From Eubacterium sp. (GTDB lineage Bacteria; Bacillota; Clostridia; Lachnospirales; Lachnospiraceae), in the NCBI GenBank assembly GCA_024684035.1, contig JAIKXQ010000044.1, positions 17,322 to 81,321 on the forward strand: 64,000 bases of DNA. Reading direction: 5' to 3'. Shown here in pieces: positions 55,088-63,858 of the stretch; the stretch's first letter is position 1, and each line of letters starts with the position of its first letter. The notes below the pieces were generated by a model that ran no database searches, was not told the origin of the DNA, and saw nothing but the letters and a program-made list of their open reading frames with translations. A program made the position numbers and the translations under genes.

Positions 55088-56006
55088 AAAACGTTCCTTT
55101 CTGTTCGGCTTTGTCCATCTCAAACCTTGTGCTCAACTTGTGAAATCCCGTACTGTTCTTCAGAATCCTGTATTTTGATTCATCAAAGGAATCATAAATA
55201 TAAGTGGCCAGAATATGTGCCTCAGCCTGACTGACAATGGGCATTTCCTTCGCTTCCTCTTCGTAATACTCCAGAACCATGGACATAAAGATCATAAAGA
55301 GAAAATAATCCACCGGCCTGTCGTAGACCTTCCAGTATTCATACAGAAGTTTCTGTTCCAGAGAGAGAATGTTGTCATGAGAGCGACTGACAATAAACCA
55401 GTTGTTGGCTCTCATGATCTCCGCGTTAAACCCGAAATAATAGAAGCTGTACATGAAGAGAGGCTTTGACTCCAACTCTCGAAGGAGCCGGCCGTCGGTA
55501 CAGAGAACTGTAGAATCCATCCACGTACCTCCGTTCCGGATCAAAACTTCCAACCGGATCAGATCCGAATAATGGGCATGGGATATGATGCCTTTGCTGT
55601 ACTTCTCCTCGATAAAATCCGGAAGCTGCGCATACTCACGGAGGTTTTCTTTTGTGAGCACAATGATCCGGTAATCCGTAAACTGCTGTTGAAGAGATTC
55701 ATAACAGCGTCTGACAAGGAGCGGTGCGTTTTCCATTCCCTGAAGCCAGAGAAACCAGATGATCTTCGGATTTGCTTCTTTCGGAATCGACTCCCAGGGT
55801 CTTTCCTTCACCGCCTCCGAAAAAAACTTTTTCTTAAGCATCCGGTAATAGAGCATCCTGTGCTTTTGTCCGATCAGGACATTGTAATTGAAACGAAGCG
55901 GTTCCGCTTTGTAACGGACATTCCTCATAAAGATGTCATACAATGATCCCAACAGCATACGATCGCTGATCTTATACCCCAGTTTTTGCAGCAATTCTCC
56001 TCGCAT
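55056..56006 (-). CDS. Capsular polysaccharide GT32-like glycosyltransferase
   Basis: This 316-residue protein is of the capsular polysaccharide synthesis type of GT32. It contains PKIIWFLWLQGMENAPLLVRR, then HAHYSDLIRLEVLIRNGGTW followed by MDSTVLCT, where MDST replaces the usual DxD (as in this subfamily). The ATG at 56006 is preceded by GGAGGAACAGAGG and overlaps the end of the GT2 gene by 35 bases; a longer frame exists without a better site. Confidence 0.85.
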   Translation of the reverse strand: MRGELLQKLGYKISDRMLLGSLYDIFMRNVRYKAEPLRFNYNVLIGQKHRMLYYRMLKKKFFSEAVKERPWESIPKEANPKIIWFLWLQGMENAPLLVRRCYESLQQQFTDYRIIVLTKENLREYAQLPDFIEEKYSKGIISHAHYSDLIRLEVLIRNGGTWMDSTVLCTDGRLLRELESKPLFMYSFYYFGFNAEIMRANNWFIVSRSHDNILSLEQKLLYEYWKVYDRPVDYFLFMIFMSMVLEYYEEEAKEMPIVSQAEAHILATYIYDSFDESKYRILKNSTGFHKLSTRFEMDKAEQKGTFYDVVIRQGKL

Positions 56007-57033
56007 GCCCTCTGTTCCTCCATCGTTCCAGCCAGTTGTACATAAATATAATTCCATCTGCGTTTCCTGCATAAATCAGCATTTTTATCGCCATCTTCCG
56101 CACGGGAAGCGTTGCCTTTCCCAAAGCCTTGCGGAAGTCCGGATCCCGGATGATGCCTTCGATCAACTGCTTTTTTCGCTCTTCCGGAAGCTCCCTGTTC
56201 AGCGCAATCTGCTTCAGATGAAGAATGACAAGCCTGTCATAGAGGGTTGTCAGCGAACAGATCTGACGCCGGTTGTTTTCAAACCCGTCACAGTACCTCA
56301 TGGCCTCCCGGTAATAGGCAGTCACCGATTCAAAGAATGACTCGCGGAACTTTGTAATCAGACTTCCGGAGGATCGCACGAAATAGGTGTAGCAGATCTT
56401 CGGGGTGATCACCAGCTTCTGCGCCTTCTGCAGAAGCCTGGCCGCAAAGAGGATGTCCTCGTTGATGTGGTAGGATGGATCGAAACAGAGCCCACACTGC
56501 TCCAGAAGAGACCGCCGGATCAATTTGTTCCAGGGTGCGTGGAAGATCTCGAACCGGACGGCATCTGTCAGAGCCCTGTGGAAAAACTCCTCTTTGGTTC
56601 CGACAAAAAAGGATACAGCCCCATTGTCCCGATCTCTTCCAGTATCCGCGTCGCGATAGCGGAAGCTATACATAACCACGTCTGCGTCATACTGCTTCGC
56701 CAGACGATAGGCGTATTCCGCCAGATAATTTTCAAAGCGGTCATCCACATCCAGAAACAACACATACTCGCCTCTGGCGATCCGGATCCCCGCGTTTCTG
56801 GCCGCAGACGGCCCTTGATTTTTCTGGTGAATAACACGAATCCGGTCATTCTCCAATGCTGCCCGGTCACAGATTCCCGGACTGCCGTCGGTGCTGCCGT
56901 CATCCACCAGAATGATCTCCACCTCCGGAAGGGTCTGTGCCCCCAGATCCTCCAGACAGCCCGGAAGATATTTTTCTCCGTTGTATACGGGTACTATCAC
57001 ACTGACCCGCAGGTTCTCAATTCTCTGATCCAT
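55972..57033 (-). CDS. GT2 glycosyltransferase
   Basis: This 353-residue protein has a GT2 domain at the N-terminus (about 8-230): VSVIVPVYNGEKYLPGCLEDL, IILVDDGSTDGSPGICD, GPSAARNAGIRIARGEY and FLDVDD with the DxD. The rest is helical. It would add one sugar to the lipid-linked repeat unit at the cytosolic face. The start overlaps the polymerase gene by 37 bases; GAGG lies somewhat far upstream. Confidence 0.92.
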   Translation of the reverse strand: MDQRIENLRVSVIVPVYNGEKYLPGCLEDLGAQTLPEVEIILVDDGSTDGSPGICDRAALENDRIRVIHQKNQGPSAARNAGIRIARGEYVLFLDVDDRFENYLAEYAYRLAKQYDADVVMYSFRYRDADTGRDRDNGAVSFFVGTKEEFFHRALTDAVRFEIFHAPWNKLIRRSLLEQCGLCFDPSYHINEDILFAARLLQKAQKLVITPKICYTYFVRSSGSLITKFRESFFESVTAYYREAMRYCDGFENNRRQICSLTTLYDRLVILHLKQIALNRELPEERKKQLIEGIIRDPDFRKALGKATLPVRKMAIKMLIYAGNADGIIFMYNWLERWRNRGHARRIAAKTGV

Positions 57034-58400
57034 CGTTTTTTTATGTACCTCGACTTTGTTTTTCCGTTTTCAGTCAAATACTCCGGTGCTATTACCACAG
57101 CAATCGCAATGTTGATATAGAGATACTTCAATGTCTGAAGGGCATCCACGTAATAAAGATTCAGAAGATAAAACACAGTTCCCACAAGCATGGCTCTCGC
57201 AACCACCGATTTTCGAAGAGACTCCAGAAGCATAATCAGCACGGACCAGCACAGGAACAGACAGTAAGAGATGACGCCGGGCCAGGCATAGCGGATATAC
57301 TCCGCAAGATAATACTGATCGATGGAGTAAACAGGAAATCCGTTCACCATGCCGGCGAAATGTCTCTTACGTCCCATCCCCAGAACAGGGTTTAACCAGT
57401 CAATGGTCCAGATTCCCTTCATTACTTCCCTGTAGTGTGTGCTGGAAGTCAGGTCTCCGACTGCCGCTCCAAACTGAGCTGCCCATGTGGTATCGAAGAC
57501 CGTGTCCACCAACATTGCAAGCTGAAGGAGGACATAGTTCCCGAAAGACGTTTTCTGACATACAACCAGTACAACCGAGAATCCCAGGAAAAAGAATCCC
57601 AGAACTGCCGCAGAAATCTTTTTTTCTCTCTTTTCCTGAAGAAAAAATAGCGGAACAAGCTCGGCGAGAAAAACCCCCTGGGTGGACCTTGATCCGGTCA
57701 TAAAGACATCCACAATCAGCAGGATTACCAGAAGCGGCCGCTTCAGATAACTGATCCGGTACCTTCCGTCCACTTTCTCCAAAACCGCAAAGGGCAGCAT
57801 GGTCACCATCATCAGCCCGTACCCCAAAGACATGACCGCATTACCCATGATCCTGTAGTGACCCGACCGGATGAATCTTCCGGTATAAGTTCCATGCAAG
57901 GTCTCCAGATAAGCAAAGGGAGATTCCTGCATGAAACATTCCACGATCCCCAGAATTGTCAAAATCCACACACAGATGGTGATCAATCGGATAAAACCGT
58001 CAAGTCCGAAGACATAGCGGATCATGTAAATCAACAGATACATGGTCAGGATCTCTATGAAGGGATTGAAGAAAGCATTGAAATCCGCCCGAAGCAGCAT
58101 GGTATAAATCAAAACGGCCATATACGGGAAAAGCACCAGGCTCATAGGCTCCCGGTAAATCATGTACAGCAGATCCCTCATTCGCTGCCTCTCGGCGAAC
58201 ATATCAAAAAGAACCACCAGTATCATGAGCCGCCATACCGAGAGATCAAAAAAGGGAACGGGAAGCCCGAAATACTGTGGCATCACATACATCACGAAGA
58301 CAAAGAGAACACTGATCTGCCGGAAATACTCCCGCTCCCTGCCCGTCCGTATGTATTTACTTTTCTCCTCATATCTGTGAAGATCAATTCCTGCCGTCAT
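56997..58400 (-). CDS. Wzy/O-antigen ligase-like polymerase
   Basis: This 467-residue membrane protein has about 10-12 helices, a large periplasm-side loop and the segment VFMTGSRSTQGVFLAELVPLF, the TGSRS pattern of the Wzy_C family. The long loop after it (SSTHYREVMKGI then GMGRKRHF) matches the family. It should polymerise flipped repeat units on the outer face of the membrane. Its ATGA start overlaps the stop of the upstream GT2 gene. Confidence 0.88.
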   Translation of the reverse strand: MTAGIDLHRYEEKSKYIRTGREREYFRQISVLFVFVMYVMPQYFGLPVPFFDLSVWRLMILVVLFDMFAERQRMRDLLYMIYREPMSLVLFPYMAVLIYTMLLRADFNAFFNPFIEILTMYLLIYMIRYVFGLDGFIRLITICVWILTILGIVECFMQESPFAYLETLHGTYTGRFIRSGHYRIMGNAVMSLGYGLMMVTMLPFAVLEKVDGRYRISYLKRPLLVILLIVDVFMTGSRSTQGVFLAELVPLFFLQEKREKKISAAVLGFFFLGFSVVLVVCQKTSFGNYVLLQLAMLVDTVFDTTWAAQFGAAVGDLTSSTHYREVMKGIWTIDWLNPVLGMGRKRHFAGMVNGFPVYSIDQYYLAEYIRYAWPGVISYCLFLCWSVLIMLLESLRKSVVARAMLVGTVFYLLNLYYVDALQTLKYLYINIAIAVVIAPEYLTENGKTKSRYIKKRWIRELRTCGSV

Positions 58401-59341
58401 GCCTTATCACCCTTTCTGTTTCTGATGGCCATGAGCATTTCCACAGGCATAGATCGCTTTCTGTGATAATACTTTCCGTAAAACAAAAGCGGAATCCCCA
58501 GCCAGAGACGGCCGTTCCGGATCAACTCAATCCTCATAGAAACTGCACGGATTTCCTTTTCCATCAGTTCCAGTTTTTTTTCGCCCAAGCCGATCTCCTG
58601 TCCGAAGCGGTATGTCTGCTCGTGACTTTTCTTCAATTCTTCCAGATATCTCAGCCGTTTCCGCACATCGTGTTCTCTATGCAGTGTTACATTTGATGAA
58701 TGCAGCCGCCTTCGAAGGGTAGGATGATGCCAGAAATACAGCCCGTCCATACAGAGGGCAAGCTTCCACACATATTCATCGTGTGCCCAGCCCGGGTACC
58801 ACCAGTCTCTGATCCGGTCGAGAAACGACTTTCTCAGAATCATCGTGCAGCCCTGACAGCCGATGAAAACGTTTTCGGGAACAAATAAAAGATGTTCCAG
58901 GCTGTCATCTCCCTTGAAAGAGGCCAACTCCCACTCCGGAATTTCCGGGGCGTCATCGGTGCATGAAAAGGGTTCGAATTCCGAACCGGCCAGAAGAACT
59001 TCCGGATGAGCCTTCATCATTTTTTCCATCTCCAGGATCCGATCCGGCATCCAGACGTCGTCCTGGTCACAGAAACAGATGAGATCCCCCGATGCTTCGA
59101 AGAGAGCCTGTGCGAAGTTCGTTCCATATCCCAGATTCTCCCGGTTCACTGAAAACCTCCAGTCACCATCCGGATGATGGCGCATAAGAAAGTCTTCCAC
59201 GATCCCGGCTGTCCCGTCTGTGGAACAGTCATCGTGAATGATCACCTCGTCCACAGGCCGCGTCTGTCCGAGAATTGATTCGAGCTGTTCAGCAATATAT
59301 TGTTCTCCGTTGTAGGTAGCCATAACAACCGAAATCCTCAT
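58397..59341 (-). CDS. GT2 glycosyltransferase (rhamnosyltransferase-like)
   Basis: This 314-residue enzyme has ISVVMATYNGEQYIAEQLESIL, VIIHDDCSTDGTAGIVEDF, LGYGTNFAQALFEASGDLIC and FCDQDDVW, the last two close to rhamnosyl- or glucosyltransferases of the GT2 family. It has no membrane helix. It lies five bases after the previous GT2 stop and overlaps the polymerase start, in a tightly packed operon. The sugar is not determined. Confidence 0.92.
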   Translation of the reverse strand: MRISVVMATYNGEQYIAEQLESILGQTRPVDEVIIHDDCSTDGTAGIVEDFLMRHHPDGDWRFSVNRENLGYGTNFAQALFEASGDLICFCDQDDVWMPDRILEMEKMMKAHPEVLLAGSEFEPFSCTDDAPEIPEWELASFKGDDSLEHLLFVPENVFIGCQGCTMILRKSFLDRIRDWWYPGWAHDEYVWKLALCMDGLYFWHHPTLRRRLHSSNVTLHREHDVRKRLRYLEELKKSHEQTYRFGQEIGLGEKKLELMEKEIRAVSMRIELIRNGRLWLGIPLLFYGKYYHRKRSMPVEMLMAIRNRKGDKA

Positions 59342-59345
59342 GCCT

Positions 59346-60332
59346 TCATCCTTTCATGACTTTTCCAAGAATCTTCGCGCAGATTCTGCTGTTCCACGGA
59401 TGTACGTTTCTGATATACAGCCCCGTCTTCCCTGCAAAGTATGTATTGTCCCGGTACCGCGGGAATTCTTTTTTTACAAACTCAAACGTGCGGCAGACAA
59501 GTGAGCGGGCCAGAGCCGCGTCCCGCACCCTTCCAATCCTTGAAAGATTACTACAGAGTGCAATCTTCACACAGAAATACTCCAGCTCCTTTTGATACAT
59601 CTCAAAGAATCCCTTTTCTCTGTAGAAAGCCAGCATGTCTTCCAGCACAGGAAAAATATCTGCCACCCGGCATCCCCTGTCAGCTGTCATCGTGGAATTT
59701 TCCCGAATGCTGTAATAGACCAGAGCCTCATCCAGGTAGGCTGTCTTCCGGATATAGGGCACACATTTCCCGTACCAGGAAGTGTCTTCGTATATGACCC
59801 CCTCCGGGAAGGACACACCTCTGTGAAAAAGGATCTCCCTGCGGAATATCTTATTCCAGGGAGACACCTGGGGATCAATGAGCATCTCGCGGCTCTCCCG
59901 GTGTGCGCGAATCCTCCCTCTGGGGGATATCTCCCTAATCTCTCCGGCGCTCTCCAGCATGGCGTGATATCTACACTCCACATAGTCTGCGCCACTCTCA
60001 CAGGCAAGGTCGTACATTTTCCTGTACATATCCGGATCCACATAGTCATCCGAATCCGCAAAGCCGATATAAAGACCCTCTGCCTTTCGGATTCCGAGAT
60101 TTCTGGCCGCTGCCTGTCCACGGTTCTCCTGATGGATAACTCTCACTTTCAAAGGATACTTTTTCTCGTATTCCTGTAAGATCTCCGGCGATTCATCTGT
60201 AGATCCGTCATTGATCACCAGAATTTCTATCTCCTCAAGAGACTGGTTGACAAGGGCGTCCATGCAACGCCGCAGATAACCGGCCGTGTTATAGACCGGA
60301 ACAATCACGCTGACTCTGATCTCATCCGACAT
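59346..60332 (-). CDS. GT2 glycosyltransferase
   Basis: This 328-residue protein has the N-terminal GT2 domain: VSVIVPVYNTAGYLRRCMDAL, ILVINDGSTDESPEIL, GQAAARNLGIRKAEG and GFADSDDYV with the DxD. The C-terminal third is helical. Its start overlaps the Wzz/kinase stop by 11 bases. Expected role: one sugar transfer in repeat-unit assembly. Confidence 0.92.
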   Translation of the reverse strand: MSDEIRVSVIVPVYNTAGYLRRCMDALVNQSLEEIEILVINDGSTDESPEILQEYEKKYPLKVRVIHQENRGQAAARNLGIRKAEGLYIGFADSDDYVDPDMYRKMYDLACESGADYVECRYHAMLESAGEIREISPRGRIRAHRESREMLIDPQVSPWNKIFRREILFHRGVSFPEGVIYEDTSWYGKCVPYIRKTAYLDEALVYYSIRENSTMTADRGCRVADIFPVLEDMLAFYREKGFFEMYQKELEYFCVKIALCSNLSRIGRVRDAALARSLVCRTFEFVKKEFPRYRDNTYFAGKTGLYIRNVHPWNSRICAKILGKVMKG

Positions 60333-61764
60333 TTGTCTGCACCTTCAGCTTCTCTTTCTTCTTCACCTTTTTATTCTCGCGGAAACCGTAATTTCTGGCC
60401 TTCACTCCGTAATTGTAATCCGGTGAAGTTCTGGATATGCCGTTGTACACAAAACCACGGATCGCCGCTCCGGCGCTCTCGAGTTTCCGGATGATCAGAT
60501 CCACCCTCTCCGTCCTAGTCACGTTCTCACGTACCACCAGCACGTAGCCGTCTGCCTCTCCTGCCATACAAAGGGCATCGGAGAAAACCCCGAGCGGAGG
60601 AAGATCCACAAGAATCAGGTCGTATTCCTCCCGGCATTTACTAAGAACGCTCTGGAAGCCCTCTCCAAACAGAAGCTCAACATCCTCATCGGAAAGGTCA
60701 CCGAGCGGAAGATAGTTCACACCGTTTTCCATAATTTCCGGTCTAATTTCATCCGTTTCCTTCCGGAGGAAGACAGCCAGGTCTGTATTCTCTGACGTAA
60801 CTTCCGGTTTTTCCGGCTTTCCGGATTCCTCCGGCTCCTTCCGCAAATCCGCGTTCAGAACGATCGTCTTCTTGCCGACAGCAGCTGCTGCCGCCGCAAG
60901 ATTCAAGGCAATTGTTGTTTTTCCCTCTCCGGCATCCGCGCTTGTCAGTGCGTACAGCTGACAGACCTCATCTTCCCTGTTATTAAGAATGGAAGCACGG
61001 AGATTCCGGTAGGCCTCTGTCAGCTCTTTCTCACAGCCTTTCCGGAGAGTAGCAGCATCAGCTGTTGGCATCTGCGGAATGTCCGCCATGATTTCGGGAG
61101 TGAACAGATCCGTGATCTCATAACGCCTGCGGATCTTTGTGTCATTGAGACCAGTAAAAATAAACCAGATCATCGACAACACAATACCACCGATTGCGCC
61201 GATCAATGCCATCATGCATACACTGGTGGATGAATAGGGTGTTCTGGGAACTTCCGCCCTGTCCAGAATCTCAATTCCTCCGGATTTGACTACGCTGATG
61301 ATACGATCCGGCGCCAGCTCACCGATGGTATTGGCAATCAGCTGCGCGTGCTCCGGATTCCTGTCATAGACATATACCTTGAATACAGAGGTAGTATCCA
61401 CCGCCTCCGCGCCGATTTCACTGTCCAGGATACGGTAGTTCATATATGCGTCCATACCGCTGGCTTCCAGAACATCCTGCAGGAAGGAGCGGCTCCTAAG
61501 GATCTGCATGTAGCTGTCCGTCAATCCCCTTGCCTGAGCGATATCGTTGTTGGTGATATTAACATCCGTGTCTGTCATCACTTCCGGATTGCTGTAGACA
61601 TACATGGATATCTCAGCCCGGTAGATCGTCGATCCCTTGACAAGTCCGACGCCTCCCACCAGAAGTGCTCCCACCAGCCCGGACAGGATAATTGCCCCCA
61701 TCCTTGAGCGAATAATCCACAGAAGCTTTTCCAGATGTAAATTCGTGATCATTCTCTGAAACAT
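60322..61764 (-). CDS. Fused Wzz/BY-kinase polysaccharide co-polymerase
   Basis: This 480-residue protein joins a Wzz domain (about 1-200, two membrane helices near 25-45 and 185-205) to a bacterial tyrosine kinase domain (about 255-440). The kinase has ALTSADAGEGKTTIALNLAA (Walker A), VLNADLR (Walker A') and LILVDLPPLG (Walker B). The C-terminal tail has DYNYG and NYGF tyrosines, a short autophosphorylation cluster. Such proteins set chain length and export. In most Gram-positive bacteria these domains are separate proteins (CpsC/CpsD), so the fusion is less common here. The Walker A' Asn in place of the usual Asp is a small oddity. The start follows GAGGGGG. Confidence 0.9.
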   Translation of the reverse strand: MFQRMITNLHLEKLLWIIRSRMGAIILSGLVGALLVGGVGLVKGSTIYRAEISMYVYSNPEVMTDTDVNITNNDIAQARGLTDSYMQILRSRSFLQDVLEASGMDAYMNYRILDSEIGAEAVDTTSVFKVYVYDRNPEHAQLIANTIGELAPDRIISVVKSGGIEILDRAEVPRTPYSSTSVCMMALIGAIGGIVLSMIWFIFTGLNDTKIRRRYEITDLFTPEIMADIPQMPTADAATLRKGCEKELTEAYRNLRASILNNREDEVCQLYALTSADAGEGKTTIALNLAAAAAAVGKKTIVLNADLRKEPEESGKPEKPEVTSENTDLAVFLRKETDEIRPEIMENGVNYLPLGDLSDEDVELLFGEGFQSVLSKCREEYDLILVDLPPLGVFSDALCMAGEADGYVLVVRENVTRTERVDLIIRKLESAGAAIRGFVYNGISRTSPDYNYGVKARNYGFRENKKVKKKEKLKVQTNVG

Positions 61765-61829
61765 TGTAGTCCCCCTCAATCCGTCATCTCCAAAACGAGT
61801 GGTCTGATCCTTGATCCACGACCCTTACT

Positions 61830-62099
61830 TTAGATAAAACCGTAGTTCTCCATTTCCCCCAGGAACTGCCGGACAGAGGTTTCGCACTCTTCTCTCGACA
61901 CCTCATACTCCGCAAGCAGAGCATCGACAATTTCCGAAAAACTCTTCTCACCCTTTTCCAGCAGCTCCCAGATCTCGTTGCCCGCGCCCCGGATCATGAA
62001 ATATTTTCCGGTATCGTAGTCAATCATCACCTTCTCTCCGGACAGATCTGTCACCGTCAGATTTTTCTTCATTTTGTATTTCACGTTTGTATCAACCAT
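61830..62099 (-). CDS. PqqD-like RiPP recognition element (lasso B1-like)
   Basis: This 89-residue protein has the PqqD/RRE fold: MIDYDTGKYFMIRGAGNEIW, then LLEKGEKSFSEIVDALLAEY and VRQFLGEMENYG. In lasso pathways it binds the leader and presents the precursor to B2. It is encoded 14 kb from the cyclase, between the truncated sugar-transferase gene (8-base overlap) and the Wzz/kinase gene. AAAGGAG precedes the ATG. Some PqqD-like proteins in polysaccharide loci have other roles, so its assignment as the B1 partner rests on the locus also having precursor, B2 and cyclase. Confidence 0.88.
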   Translation of the reverse strand: MVDTNVKYKMKKNLTVTDLSGEKVMIDYDTGKYFMIRGAGNEIWELLEKGEKSFSEIVDALLAEYEVSREECETSVRQFLGEMENYGFI

Positions 62100-62904
62100 C
62101 AGTATGCTCCTTTCTTGTATTCAATGTACCTCTGTGATAGGTAATCATGGGATATTTGCCCAATGCACTCACATAACTCCAGGACTGCAGAAATTTGCAG
62201 GTATCCAACAGAATTCGTATGGTCACGCCCATCCGGAGTCCCAGCTGTATGTATGGCTCCAGCGATTCCGGAACCTCATCCGGACGTTGAATAAAAAAAA
62301 GCTGATCAACATCGTTCTCCCGGATGGCTTCCTCCAGGTTTTTCAGGTTTCCAATAACATTGAACTGCCCGTTCCCTGCTTCATCCTCCCGGAGAATAAA
62401 GCCGATGACATTCATTTTCATGCTGGTCTTGTTCAGATAATACTGAAACCGCTCATAGTCCTCAAAGCGTCCCACCAACGCCGTCCTCGGCGCATTTTTA
62501 CCCCAAAAAACAATCTGAAGCATACGGCTGAAAAAAACGTTGACCACCAGCAGCGGATATGCCACCAGCAGGAAAGCGACATAGAATCTGTACAGATCCG
62601 GTCCCGGGTCATACAGATACAGAACCGCCAGGGAACATACCGATGCCCGAATCCAGGACAACGTGATGATCTTTACAAATCTGTCCAGATAGAAGAAAAA
62701 TGTCACGTTGTAGATTCTTGCCCCTTTGTTCGACAAGACATAAATAATGGTAAATAAACACACAAAGGACAGACATCTGCCCATTCCCGGCCGAGATAAT
62801 CTGTCCGCATACATCACACTGATTCCAAAAGAAACAAAAAGCACGGCAATATCGATCAGGATCTGTACAGGATTGTCGTTCGCACTTCTGTTGCTCCTAT
62901 TCAT
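62092..62904 (-). CDS. N-terminal half of a WbaP/CpsE-type sugar transferase, lacking the catalytic domain
   Basis: This 270-residue protein has four to five membrane helices (about 12-130) and a CoA-binding-like Rossmann domain (about 138-255; TALVGRFEDYERFQYYL, VIGNLKNLEEAIREND), the same as the N-terminal part of polyisoprenyl-phosphate hexose-1-phosphate transferases. It stops at residue 270, where the roughly 190-residue Bac_transf catalytic domain should begin. The next gene overlaps by 8 bases and no frame contains the missing domain. It may regulate or partner a separately encoded transferase. Confidence 0.85.
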   Translation of the reverse strand: MNRSNRSANDNPVQILIDIAVLFVSFGISVMYADRLSRPGMGRCLSFVCLFTIIYVLSNKGARIYNVTFFFYLDRFVKIITLSWIRASVCSLAVLYLYDPGPDLYRFYVAFLLVAYPLLVVNVFFSRMLQIVFWGKNAPRTALVGRFEDYERFQYYLNKTSMKMNVIGFILREDEAGNGQFNVIGNLKNLEEAIRENDVDQLFFIQRPDEVPESLEPYIQLGLRMGVTIRILLDTCKFLQSWSYVSALGKYPMITYHRGTLNTRKEHTDG

Positions 62905-62914
62905 CTGTCACACC

Positions 62915-63397
62915 TCATGGTTCGGAAAACATATTCATGAAATCCATAATGATGTTTTCCACATTTCCTCCTTTTTCATCCAGCGGCTCAAACACCTCTT
63001 TCTTTGCCCGCCGGATATCCTCTTCCAGATTCTCCAGATCCATGCAGCACCGGACGCAATGTTTCTGCGCAAAAGCCTCCGCAATGTCTCTCTGATGGTC
63101 ATCCACATGCTCTCTGTACTTCGCGAGCCTGGGAACGACGATCACCGGCTTATCCGCCTGAAGCCCTGACACAATGGAGCCGACTCCTGCATGTGTAATC
63201 AGAACCGAACACTCCGTAATTTTCTGCAGGTACTCCTCACTGTTGAGAAACTTCATATATTCACAGTGTTTCGGACGGTAACTCGAATTCCCTATCTGTA
63301 TGTAAATACTCTCCTTACATTGTGCAGCCAGACGATCAACTGCCTGTACCAGACGGTTCATTTGAAATTTCTGCGTTCCAAGGGTCACAAATATCAA
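62915..63397 (-). CDS. Alg13-like glycosyltransferase subunit
   Basis: This 160-residue protein begins LIFVTLGTQKFQMNRLVQAV and has VLITHAGVGSIVSGLQADKP and VPRLAKYREHVDDHQ, the nucleotide-sugar-binding half (Alg13/EpsF/CpsG type) of a split GT28-like transferase. The start is a TTG at 63397: AGGAGG lies six bases upstream and its T-T-G-A overlaps the stop of the Alg14-like gene. A longer frame to 63571 overlaps that gene fully and is rejected. Confidence 0.88.
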   Translation of the reverse strand: MIFVTLGTQKFQMNRLVQAVDRLAAQCKESIYIQIGNSSYRPKHCEYMKFLNSEEYLQKITECSVLITHAGVGSIVSGLQADKPVIVVPRLAKYREHVDDHQRDIAEAFAQKHCVRCCMDLENLEEDIRRAKKEVFEPLDEKGGNVENIIMDFMNMFSEP

Positions 63398-63858
63398 AAG
63401 ATACCTCCTCCCAATATCGACCTGGGATATAGCTGAAGCATATCTGCCCACTGAACAACAAATAAATCTGAGAAATTGTAGAGAAGACGTCCCGTCAGCG
63501 ACGGATGATAAACCCTCGCATAGGACTCTACATAGATGATTTTCGCCCCCATGAACTTGCCGATAACGCAAAACGGGTAGGCGATCAAAGCGCCGGTTGT
63601 CACCACAAATTCCGGCCGCTCTTTCAAAAGAATAAAGAAAGCATGGAGAAACAAAATCAAGAACTTAAACGGAAACGCGAGCTGTTTGCGATTCATCTGC
63701 ATGACGTGATACTTCTTCTCACAAAACTCAGGTTCTTCAAAATCACTCCGCTCCGTTACCAGAAAACACTGATACCTGCTCTCGATTTTTTTTAGCCTGG
63801 AAATTTCCTCCAGATGACCACCGGATGAAGCCACAAATGCAACCTTATTCTTTTCCAT
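63394..63858 (-). CDS. Alg14-like glycosyltransferase subunit
   Basis: This 154-residue protein has an N-terminal Rossmann start (VAFVASSGGHLEEISRLKK), a membrane-associating hydrophobic segment (about 60-82), VVTTGALIAYPFCVIGKFMG and IYVESYARVYHPSLTGRLLY. It is the membrane-anchor, acceptor-binding half (Alg14/EpsE/CpsF type) that recruits the Alg13-like partner encoded next. The pair adds the second sugar to a lipid-linked primer in many streptococcal-type loci. ATG 63858 follows GGAAGGAG. Confidence 0.9.
   Translation of the reverse strand: MEKNKVAFVASSGGHLEEISRLKKIESRYQCFLVTERSDFEEPEFCEKKYHVMQMNRKQLAFPFKFLILFLHAFFILLKERPEFVVTTGALIAYPFCVIGKFMGAKIIYVESYARVYHPSLTGRLLYNFSDLFVVQWADMLQLYPRSILGGGIF

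Noticed and set aside
61830..62099. PQQ biosynthesis protein PqqD
   Set aside because: No other pqq gene is present; the fold is used generally for leader-peptide recognition.
62092..62904. Frameshifted full-length sugar transferase
   Set aside because: No frame downstream encodes the catalytic domain; the PqqD-like gene begins at once with a good ribosome-binding site.
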